Source: an uncultured Clostridia bacterium (lineage in GTDB: Bacteria > Bacillota > Clostridia > TANB77 > CAG-508). From it: 64,000 bases of DNA. The notes under the pieces are model-generated. The model searched no databases. It was not told where the DNA came from and saw only the letters and a list, made by a program, of their open reading frames with translations. The DNA is taken from NCBI GenBank assembly GCA_948676835.1, contig CAPOZU010000010.1, forward strand, positions 7,789 through 71,788, in the 5' to 3' direction. A program made the translations under genes and the position numbers. Shown here one piece after another: positions 53,611 to 60,723 of the stretch; position 1 is the stretch's first letter; every line of letters begins with the position of its first letter.

Positions 53611-54305
53611 ACCTTACCTCTAATTTTTCTCTGGCAAAAATACGTCCCGTCACCATTTAAGACAAATATTAATGCTTCTGTTGGTAGCATATCAAATTTG
53701 GCTATTTCCTTTTCTAACCATTTCTGGTCTTTTTCTATTTTCTTTAAATTATCATTCATTATTCTTCCATCTAATATTAAGTCATAAGAAATTTTGGTTT
53801 TGTCTACTTCTAAATTCAAATCTTCACAAGTTACAGGAGATTTCTCAGATTTTAAAATAACACTAATTTGACCAGATGTTTCAAGTATTGCATACTCCAC
53901 GTCTGATATATTATTCACATCATTTACTCTTAATCTCTCTTGAAGTTCATTTATTGTAAAGTTCTCTTTTATTAATGCTCTTTCATCAATTTTTCCTTTA
54001 TTTATTAAAATACGTGGTTTTCCACAAATAATTTCCCTCATTCTTATACTTTTAATATTTATTACAGAAATTACTATATGCATAAAAAGCATTCCAAATA
54101 TTGGTATTATTCCATATAGAATTGGTATTCCAACTTCAGTCATTGGAGTAGAAGCAAGATCTGCTATCATAATTGATATAACTAGCTCGAATGGTTGCAT
54201 CTGTCCAATTTCTCGTTTTCCCATAAATCTCATAACACACAAAACTAATACATATATAATTATTGTTCTTACGAAAATAAGTATCATTTTATCACCTATA
54301 TACAA
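53607..54305 (-). CDS. DUF421 (YetF-like) membrane protein
   Basis: Protein of 232 residues: three N-terminal helices with MRFMGKREIGQMQPFELVISIMIADLASTPM, the hallmark of the YetF/YkjA family, then two cytoplasmic domains with KPRILINKGKIDERALIKENFTINELQERLRVNDVNNISDVEYAILETSGQISVI. Bacillus relatives are found in spores. AGGTGATAAA precedes the ATG. It is translationally coupled to the DUF4363 gene. Confidence 0.92.
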   Translation of the reverse strand: MYIGDKMILIFVRTIIIYVLVLCVMRFMGKREIGQMQPFELVISIMIADLASTPMTEVGIPILYGIIPIFGMLFMHIVISVINIKSIRMREIICGKPRILINKGKIDERALIKENFTINELQERLRVNDVNNISDVEYAILETSGQISVILKSEKSPVTCEDLNLEVDKTKISYDLILDGRIMNDNLKKIEKDQKWLEKEIAKFDMLPTEALIFVLNGDGTYFCQRKIRGKV

Positions 54306-54497
54306 ATTTTATATGAATATTTTTCGCAAAAATATTTAAAATATACTTATATTTGATTTTTTATTTTAACAAAAAGTATTTTTATGTACTTATTGTTTTA
54401 AAAAAATAAATATTAAATCTATTTTTGATTTAATTTCGTTTTTTATTCAAATATAATTTAAATTAAAGTATAAAATTACTTTAGAAAGGATTTTAAA

Positions 54498-54878
54498 ATG
54501 GATAACAATAATTCAAGTACTAAAACATCGTCTGGAACATTAGGAACCTTCGGACAAATAATCGGAAGATTCATAGTTGCAGCTATTATTTTAGGAATTA
54601 CTGCATTTTTTACACCAGGTTTTTCTATAAATAATATTTGGACATTAGGTTTATCTGCAATAGTTTTAACTGTTATGGATTATCTTATTGTAAAATTTAC
54701 AGGTCTACATGCAATGGCTTTTGGTAAAGGTTTTGTTGGATTTGTACTTGCAGTAATAACTTTATATGCAACACAATTTTTTGTTGCTGGATATTCAATT
54801 TCTTGGATGGCAGCTATAATTGGTGCTCTTATATATGGAGTTATTGATTATATAATGCCTGGAGAACAAGGAATGTAA
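54498..54878 (+). CDS. Small four-helix membrane protein (phage-holin-IV-like)
   Basis: Protein of 126 residues with a short Ser/Thr-rich head and four helices: GQIIGRFIVAAIILGITAFF, IWTLGLSAIVLTVMDYLIV, FGKGFVGFVLAVITLYATQFF and ISWMAAIIGALIYGVIDYIM. The pattern resembles the phage holin superfamily IV/YvlD-like proteins of chromosomes, without evidence for a phage. Low certainty of family. AGAAAGGATTTTAAA precedes the ATG, and a strong terminator follows. Confidence 0.65.
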   Translation: MDNNNSSTKTSSGTLGTFGQIIGRFIVAAIILGITAFFTPGFSINNIWTLGLSAIVLTVMDYLIVKFTGLHAMAFGKGFVGFVLAVITLYATQFFVAGYSISWMAAIIGALIYGVIDYIMPGEQGM

Positions 54879-54890
54879 TTAAATTTTTTT

Positions 54891-54928
54891 AAGGAATAGA
54901 TTTTTTTGTCTATTCCTTAATTTTTTTG
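54891..54928 (+). terminator. Terminator after the 54498 gene
   Basis: AAGGAATAGA, loop TTTTTTTG, TCTATTCCTT and then AATTTTTTTG. Confidence 0.92.
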
Positions 54929-54935
54929 TCACCTT

Positions 54936-54963
54936 TTGTCAAGTTGAATTGTTTTATTAATAT
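54936..54963 (+). promoter_or_regulatory. Promoter of the Spo0A-like gene with a TTTTGTCA direct repeat
   Basis: TTGTCA (54936-54941), a 16-bp spacer and TAATAT (54958-54963). The -35 lies in the second of two direct copies of TTTTGTCA (54924-54931 and 54934-54941), spaced by exactly 10 bp, one helical turn. The copies resemble half of a Spo0A box (TTGTCGAA) but are not a match. AGGGGTG follows as ribosome site. Confidence 0.55.
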
Positions 54964-54977
54964 AGGGGTGAAAAAAT

Positions 54978-55670
54978 ATGTTAAAATTAATGCTATTGTG
55001 CAACACATTAGGCACATCACAAAAGATTATAAATAAGGTGGTATCTAAGATTGAAAACATTAGACTTGTTGGTATTGTAACTACTATAGATGAGGCTCAA
55101 AACATAATAAAAGAGGCTGATCCAGATTTAGTTATTACCACCAATGAAAAAATTTTTCAGGTAATTCAAGAAAGATTTATTATATATTCTCCTGGTGTAG
55201 TTTTAATTTCAAATTCAAAAGTAAAACATGATATTTCATATAAAAATCATATTATTATAGATTATCGTGAGAGCTTTTCTTGTATAACAGAAATAATTAC
55301 TGATTTTGTTAAAGAAAACATTAAAGCTTCCAAAAAAGATAAAGCAATAAAAATATTATCTAACATTGGATTTAGTTTTAAACTCTCTGGAACAAATTAT
55401 TTATTAGATTCTATTTTATATGCAAACTCATATAAAGGTTCTTATTCTTTTGAAACTGTATTTTATGATATATATTCACATGTAGCAGAATTAAATAATA
55501 CAACTAGTAAAGTTGTTAAATGGGCTATTGAAAGAAGTATTCTATATCTTTATGGTTCTGCAACTGATGAAACTTTGAAAAAAATCGAAAAATACTTTGG
55601 AATTACATATCCAGATAAAATCACAGCAAAATTTACAATTAACTTTATTGCAAATAAATTAAGTTCATAA
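54978..55670 (+). CDS. Spo0A-like DNA-binding protein with degenerate receiver domain
   Basis: Protein of 230 residues. The C-terminal 115 match the Spo0A effector domain: KAIKILSNIGFSFKLSGTNYLLDSILYANSYKGSYSFETVFYDIYSHVAELNNTTSKVVKWAIERSI contains its recognition helix NTTSKVVKWAIERSI. The N-terminal 110 have the strand-helix pattern of a receiver, but the phosphoacceptor strand reads PDLVITTNEKIF instead of PDVVLLD, and the acidic pair after the first strand is missing (LMLLCNTLGT). It is therefore probably not controlled by phosphorelay. Spo0A itself is not in this window. It is single, with its own promoter and terminator. Confidence 0.85.
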   Translation: MLKLMLLCNTLGTSQKIINKVVSKIENIRLVGIVTTIDEAQNIIKEADPDLVITTNEKIFQVIQERFIIYSPGVVLISNSKVKHDISYKNHIIIDYRESFSCITEIITDFVKENIKASKKDKAIKILSNIGFSFKLSGTNYLLDSILYANSYKGSYSFETVFYDIYSHVAELNNTTSKVVKWAIERSILYLYGSATDETLKKIEKYFGITYPDKITAKFTINFIANKLSS

Positions 55671-55677
55671 TTATTAA

Positions 55678-55717
55678 AAATGAAATTTTAGAAGTTTTTT
55701 AAAATTTCATTTTTTTA
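55678..55717 (+). terminator. Terminator of the Spo0A-like gene
   Basis: AAATGAAATTTTA / TAAAATTTCATTT stem (13 bp) with a 9-base loop and a T run. It begins 8 bp after the stop codon. Confidence 0.9.
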
Positions 55718-55728
55718 ACCAATTCTAA

Positions 55729-55851
55729 AAAGATAGTTACTATATAATTTTTAAAAAGTTCAGGGCCTAGATGGCAGGCACCATTTGCTTGAAATTTATT
55801 TCAAGTATAATGGACAAAAACTTTTTAAAAATTCATATAGTAACTATCTTT
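55729..55851. repeat. Large palindromic element with 32-bp arms and internal hairpins
   Basis: The left arm (55729-55760) starts AAAGATAGTTACTATAT and the right arm (55819-55851) is its inverted copy with a single bulged base. The 58-base centre folds further: GCCT / AGGC, CCATT / AATGG and CTTGAAAT / ATTTCAAG. It lies between the convergent Spo0A-like and ileS genes and could end transcription of both. The arms are much longer than in the other terminators here, and a mobile or RNA-level function is possible. Confidence 0.75.
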
Positions 55852-55900
55852 CTTCAATATTAAATTGAATTTTAATTATCTCTTTATATTGTTTATGAAC

Positions 55901-58690
55901 TTAATTTAAATTGTCTCTACATCTTTCACATAATGTTGGATATTCTGAATTTTCTCCTACTGTTTCTGAATACATCCAGCATCTTTCACATTTTTCACCT
56001 TTGGCTTTTTCTACTTTAACACCTATTGCAACTTCTGTATCTTCATTTCTTCTATTTTCACGAATTTCAACATCTGATACAATAAGTATTTCTTTTAAAA
56101 GTTCTTCTTTTCCTTTTATAAATTCATATTCCTCACCTTCAGCAAATAATGTAACTTTAGCTTCTAATGAAAGTCCTATATCTTTATTTGCTCTTGCTAT
56201 TTCTAGTTTCTTAGCAACTTCTTCTTTAATTTTTATTAATTTTGCCCATCTTAAAGATAATTCTTCATTATCATATTTTTCATTTACTTTTGGATAATTC
56301 TCAAGCATTACACTCTCTAGATTTTCTCCATCTTTATGTGGCATATAACTCCAAATTTCTTCTGCTGTATAGCATGTCATTGGAGCAAGTATTCTTACTA
56401 AGCAAGAAAGTATTTCATACATTGTACTCTGAGCCGCTCTTCTTTCAATTGAATCTGGTTTTAATGTATATAATCTATCTTTTATTATATCTAAATAGAA
56501 TTGGCTCATATCTGTAACACAGAATTGATTTATAGCATGATATGCATCATGAAAATCATAATTGTCGTAAGCTTTTGTACAATCTTTTATCAATTTGTTT
56601 AATCTTGTTAAAGCCCATTTATCTATTTCTTTTAAATCTTCATAAGCTACTGGATTATTTACATCATAATCTGAAATATTTCCAAGTATATATCTTGCTG
56701 TGTTTCTTATTTTTCTATAAACTTCTGATACTTGTTTCATAATATTTTTAGATCCACTTATATCTGATTTATAATCTGATGATAATACCCAAAGTCTTAA
56801 AATATCAGCTCCTAGTTCTTTTATAACATCTTGTGGAGCTATACCATTTCCTAAAGATTTAGACATTTTTCTTCCTTGTTCGTCAACTGTATATCCATGT
56901 GTTATAACTTCTTTATAAGGTGCTTTTCCTTTTGTTGCAACAGATGTTAGAAGTGATGATTGGAACCAACCTCTATATTGGTCACTTCCTTCTAAATATA
57001 AATTAGCTTCTGGTAAACCTCTTTCTGCTAAAACAGATTCATGTGTAGAACCAGAATCAAACCATACATCCATTATATCTGTTTCTTTTTGGAATTCTGT
57101 ACATCCACATTCACATTTTGCATTTTCTGGCATTAATTCTTTTTCTGTTAAATCAAACCAAGCATTTGTACCTTTTTCTTTTACTATTTCTTGGACTTTC
57201 TTTAAGCTTTCTTCTGTTACATATTCTTTTTCACAGTTCTTGCAATAGAATATTGGAATTGGAACTCCCCATGTTCTTTGACGAGAAATACACCAATCAT
57301 TTCTATCTTCTATCATTTTTGTAATTCTTTCTTCTCCCCAAGCTGGATACCATTTTACAGTTTTTATAGCTTCTAAGCTTTCTTTTCTAAATCCATCAAC
57401 TGATGCAAACCATTGACTTGTAGCTCTAAATATAACTGGTTTTTTACATCTCCAGCAATGTGGATATGAGTGATTTACAACTTGACTTGCTAAAAGTAAA
57501 TTATGTTCATCTAACCATTTTATAATTTCTTTATCAGATTTTGCATAATACATATCTTGGAAAGGTCCTGCTCCTTCTCCTCTTTGAACACCTTTAGCGT
57601 CAACCGTAACTATTATATCACTATCATGTTTTAAACCTAATAAGTAGTCTTCTTTACCATAGCTTGGTGCACAGTGTACACAACCAGAACCAGTTCCAAG
57701 TTCTACATTTACACTGTCTTCTGTTCCTAAAACTACTTTTGACTCTCTATCTAAGAATGGATGCTTGCAAACTATTCCTTCCAATGCTTTACCTTTGAAA
57801 TCTTCTTCTATTTCATATTTTTCTATTCCTGCAATTTTCATAACTTCTTCTACTAAGTCTTTTGCAAAAATTAATCTTTCATTTGTATCTTCTACTCTAA
57901 CTACTGCATAGTCAAACTCTTCTCCAACAGCAATCATTGTATTTCCTGGTAATGTCCATGGAGTTGTTGTCCATATTACAACATAAGTATTATCTCTTTG
58001 AATTAATCCTTTTCCATCTACAACTGGGAATTTTACATATGCTGTATTTGAATTTATATCTTTGTATTCTATTTCAGCTTCAGCAAGTGCTGTTTCACAG
58101 TCTGTGCACCAGTATACTGGTTTTAATCCTTTATAGATATATCCTTTTTTGTACATATCTGCAAAAACACCTATTTGTTTTGCTTCCATTTGTGGTTGGT
58201 ATGTTATATAAGGATGTTCCCAATCTGCTAAAACACCTAGTCTTTTAAATCCTTCTGTTTGTTTATCTTTATAATCCATTGTAAACTGCTTACATGTATC
58301 TCTAAATGTATTTACTGGTATTTCACTTCTATTTAATCCTAATTTTTCTATTGCTTTTTTCTCTGTTGGCATACCATGTGTATCATATCCAGGGATAAAT
58401 GGTGTATAATATCCTTGTAAGTTTTTATATCTAACTATTGTATCTTTTAAGATTTTATTTAAAGCATGACCTAAATGAATTTCTCCATTAGCATATGGAG
58501 GTCCATCATGTAATACAAATGGTGTTTTTCCTTCATTCTTTTTTAACATTTTTTCATATAAACCATTATCAAATACTTTTTCTTTGATTTTTGGTTCATT
58601 TTCTGGCAAATTTCCTCTCATAGGGAAATCTGTTTTTGGCAAATTCAATGTTTTGCTGTAATCTTTCTTTTCTTCGCAATTATCGCACAT
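55901..58690 (-). CDS. ileS: Isoleucyl-tRNA synthetase
   Basis: Class I synthetase that charges tRNA-Ile and edits valine. The 929 residues show DGPPYANGEIHLGHALNKILKD (HIGH), an editing domain with VIWTTTPWTLPGNTM and GTGCVH-like GTGSGCVHCAPSYGKEDY, WFDSGSTH, DQYRGWFQSSL, DEQGRKMSKSLGNG (KMSKS near 595) and a C-terminal zinc finger CERCWMY...CERCRDNL. This zinc-finger form is the bacterial type. It follows the YbaK-like gene after 42 bp under one isoleucine T-box leader. Confidence 0.97.
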   Translation of the reverse strand: MCDNCEEKKDYSKTLNLPKTDFPMRGNLPENEPKIKEKVFDNGLYEKMLKKNEGKTPFVLHDGPPYANGEIHLGHALNKILKDTIVRYKNLQGYYTPFIPGYDTHGMPTEKKAIEKLGLNRSEIPVNTFRDTCKQFTMDYKDKQTEGFKRLGVLADWEHPYITYQPQMEAKQIGVFADMYKKGYIYKGLKPVYWCTDCETALAEAEIEYKDINSNTAYVKFPVVDGKGLIQRDNTYVVIWTTTPWTLPGNTMIAVGEEFDYAVVRVEDTNERLIFAKDLVEEVMKIAGIEKYEIEEDFKGKALEGIVCKHPFLDRESKVVLGTEDSVNVELGTGSGCVHCAPSYGKEDYLLGLKHDSDIIVTVDAKGVQRGEGAGPFQDMYYAKSDKEIIKWLDEHNLLLASQVVNHSYPHCWRCKKPVIFRATSQWFASVDGFRKESLEAIKTVKWYPAWGEERITKMIEDRNDWCISRQRTWGVPIPIFYCKNCEKEYVTEESLKKVQEIVKEKGTNAWFDLTEKELMPENAKCECGCTEFQKETDIMDVWFDSGSTHESVLAERGLPEANLYLEGSDQYRGWFQSSLLTSVATKGKAPYKEVITHGYTVDEQGRKMSKSLGNGIAPQDVIKELGADILRLWVLSSDYKSDISGSKNIMKQVSEVYRKIRNTARYILGNISDYDVNNPVAYEDLKEIDKWALTRLNKLIKDCTKAYDNYDFHDAYHAINQFCVTDMSQFYLDIIKDRLYTLKPDSIERRAAQSTMYEILSCLVRILAPMTCYTAEEIWSYMPHKDGENLESVMLENYPKVNEKYDNEELSLRWAKLIKIKEEVAKKLEIARANKDIGLSLEAKVTLFAEGEEYEFIKGKEELLKEILIVSDVEIRENRRNEDTEVAIGVKVEKAKGEKCERCWMYSETVGENSEYPTLCERCRDNLN

Positions 58691-58732
58691 ACTTTTTCTC
58701 CTTTACTTTTTTATATTATTAATTTATTTTAT

Positions 58733-59218
58733 TTAAATTTTGATATATTTCATTTTACTATTAAATGATTTTATATATTTTTCTAAATTTGATGGTGTTA
58801 TCAAAATTGTTGAAGTATTCTCACAAGGATGAACTCCTAATAATTTTTCTGCTTTTAATTCTTCATCAAAAACAACTTCAACTGCATTTTCTTCATCATT
58901 AATAATAGCAAGTGGAGTTACAGAACCTGGAGTTAGTTTTAAATATTTCATTAATCTTTCGTTTGATGCAAAACTTAATTTAGTACTTCCAATTTTCTCA
59001 GCAATTTCACTAAGTGGTGCTCTTTTCTCTTCTGGCATTACTATTAAAAAATGTCTTTTTCCTTTTTGATCTCTAACAAATAAATTTTTACAAATTTTTG
59101 CATCTTCAAAAATATTTCCTAAACTGTCCATATCCTCAATTGTAAAAACAGGAACATGTTCAACCTCTTTATATTCAATGTTTAATTCTTGCAATTTGTT
59201 TAAAACTTCTTTTCTCAA
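58733..59218 (-). CDS. YbaK/ProX-type aminoacyl-tRNA deacylase
   Basis: Protein of 161 residues of the YbaK/EbsC superfamily, which hydrolyses mischarged tRNA in trans. Visible: EYKEVEHVPVFTIEDMDSLG, KNLFVRDQKGKRHFLIVM with the conserved lysine, TKLSFASNERLMKYLKLTPGSVTPLAIIND and GVHPCENTSTILI. This is the ProX (Ala/Cys-tRNA-Pro) subtype pattern. It lies between an isoleucine T-box and ileS, so it is induced with IleS when tRNA-Ile is uncharged. That is odd for a proline-tRNA editing factor. Confidence 0.88.
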   Translation of the reverse strand: MRKEVLNKLQELNIEYKEVEHVPVFTIEDMDSLGNIFEDAKICKNLFVRDQKGKRHFLIVMPEEKRAPLSEIAEKIGSTKLSFASNERLMKYLKLTPGSVTPLAIINDEENAVEVVFDEELKAEKLLGVHPCENTSTILITPSNLEKYIKSFNSKMKYIKI

Positions 59219-59234
59219 AAATTATACTCCTCCT

Positions 59235-59520
59235 TTACTACTAATTTTATAAACAAAAAAGTCATTCCATCCAACAATAGGACGAAATGACTTACTTTCC
59301 GTGGTACCACCTAAATTTAATTGATAAAACTAACTTTAACAATTCTCTTTTCTTTTTAACGCAAAGCAATGCGGATTATCTTAATAATATAGTACGTTCA
59401 AATAATCAACTCCAAGGTGATAATAAATAAAGCTTTTCCTACAAGCCTCTCACCAAACAGCTTGCTCTCTTAAGGTTTTACTTTTATTTACCGTGTCCTT
59501 TTCAAAGTTTTTAGTTATTA
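59235..59520 (-). promoter_or_regulatory. T-box leader, probable isoleucine specifier, of ybaK-ileS
   Basis: Reading the minus strand: Stem I with the AGAGAG bulge and GGTGAGAGGC, and a specifier region TTATTATCACC where ATC (Ile) precedes ACC. The T-box core is AGGTGGTACCACGGAAA, complementary through TGGTACC to the tRNA 3' end. Finally a terminator AAGTCATTTCGTCC / GGATGGAATGACTT followed by TTTTTTG (59258-59297). The ileS gene downstream agrees with an isoleucine specifier. Uncharged tRNA-Ile would stabilise the antiterminator and raise expression. Confidence 0.92.
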
Positions 59521-59529
59521 ATAATTATT

Positions 59530-59559
59530 ATAATAACATCATTTACATAAATTTGTCAA
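59530..59559 (-). promoter_or_regulatory. Promoter of the T-box transcript
   Basis: Minus strand: TTGACA (59554-59559), an 18-bp spacer and TATTAT (59530-59535). A TATAAT is 3 bp further on. Confidence 0.75.
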
Positions 59560-59571
59560 TATCATTTATGC

Positions 59572-59606
59572 AAAAAGTGGAGAAAGCATTCGCTCTCCCC
59601 ACTTTT
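59572..59606 (-). terminator. Terminator after the PRPP synthetase-like gene
   Basis: Minus strand: AAAAGTGGGGAGAGC, loop GAAT, GCTTTCTCCACTTTT with wobble pairs, and a T run. Confidence 0.85.
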
Positions 59607-59656
59607 CACATTTCATAAGCCTAATTTAATAAATCCAGCTAACCAAAAACAAAAAC

Positions 59657-60472
59657 TTAACTATTTTGGTTTACGTATTTCATCACATCAATATCCATAT
59701 ACTGAATCATCGGGTGTTCAACACTCATAATCGACTTGCTTGTATAGATTTTGCTTATGGGTGATCCCTCCTTCAACAAATCTCCATCAAACACTTTAGG
59801 TTCACAGTGTGAAACTACAAGTACAATTTCACTTGCTCCCATTTCCTTTAAGATGTTTGCTGCTCTGTACATTGTTCCGCCGGTGGCACAAAGGTCGTCA
59901 ATAATAATGCATTTTGCTCCAGGTATAATTGACCCTTCTTTATGGTGCATATCTGTAATCCAGCCAGAAAAAGGATCTCTTGTTTTCTGCATAACACAGA
60001 TATTCTGATAACCACAGTCACTGTATCTTGCAACAGCTCCCTTATCAGGGAACACAATCTGAACTCCATCACCAATATCCTCTGGTTTTATCCAATCTTT
60101 TACAGGATATACTGCTGTTGCACGCTCCAATAAATGCATGGTTGCATCAGAATGTGGTTCCATTACAATAATTTTGGCAAAGTTAAGCCAATTGATGTAA
60201 CTACAGATATACTTGAGGTTAAATAAATCTCCCTCTATCTTTCGGTCCATCCTGCTGTACGACATGTACCATATAAACAATGTACATGGCACATTGAACT
60301 CATCAATCCGCTTCTTTACAAACATTAATAAAATAAGATCCTCATCGTTAAAGTATTTGAATTCCAGCACATTTTTCTCTTCAAACAGAATGTGCTCTTC
60401 AAAATCCTTTACACGAGCCTCATTGTTTGCAAACCGTTCAGTCTCAATTTCATAACCATTCAGCCTAAGCAT
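59657..60472 (-). CDS. Ribose-phosphate pyrophosphokinase-like phosphoribosyltransferase, imported-looking
   Basis: Protein of 271 residues with the two-domain fold of PRPP synthetase. YMSYSRMDRKIEG matches the Prs YxPYARQDR/MDRK segment. IVMEPHSDATMHLL has the catalytic His-containing loop position, and KCIIIDDLCATGGTMYRAANIL is the PRPP-binding loop. It is about 45 residues shorter than housekeeping Prs. It lies alone on the minus strand, divergent from the ABC exporter, with higher GC and CGG, CGA and CTG codons. It may feed PRPP to a dedicated pathway such as NAD salvage; no partner gene is visible here. AAAGGAGGCTATAAT precedes the ATG. Confidence 0.82.
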   Translation of the reverse strand: MLRLNGYEIETERFANNEARVKDFEEHILFEEKNVLEFKYFNDEDLILLMFVKKRIDEFNVPCTLFIWYMSYSRMDRKIEGDLFNLKYICSYINWLNFAKIIVMEPHSDATMHLLERATAVYPVKDWIKPEDIGDGVQIVFPDKGAVARYSDCGYQNICVMQKTRDPFSGWITDMHHKEGSIIPGAKCIIIDDLCATGGTMYRAANILKEMGASEIVLVVSHCEPKVFDGDLLKEGSPISKIYTSKSIMSVEHPMIQYMDIDVMKYVNQNS

Positions 60473-60527
60473 ATTATAGCCTCCTTTAAGTTTCCGTTAT
60501 TGGTTTCCATATTTTTCCTACTTTTAT

Positions 60528-60556
60528 ATTATAGCAAAATTATGTATTCAAGTCAA
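60528..60556 (-). promoter_or_regulatory. Sigma-A promoter of the PRPP synthetase-like gene
   Basis: Minus strand: TTGACT (60551-60556), a 17-bp spacer and TATAAT (60528-60533), preceded by TGC (extended -10). Confidence 0.82.
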
Positions 60557-60723
60557 TTATGTAAACTTTTTTTGAGCATATAGATTTTTCCTGCAATTTG
60601 TGATAAAATTATGTTAACATGTTTTTCTATATATTTTTAGGCAAATAGTTTTCCCTATTAGGAATTAACATGCTTTGTAGCACATTGACATTTAGTATAT
60701 TTTAGAGAGGTAGGTTACACATT

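Noticed and set aside
54498..54878. Prophage remnant, because of the holin-like protein
   Set aside because: Only one small membrane protein with a loose family resemblance; no other phage gene is near.
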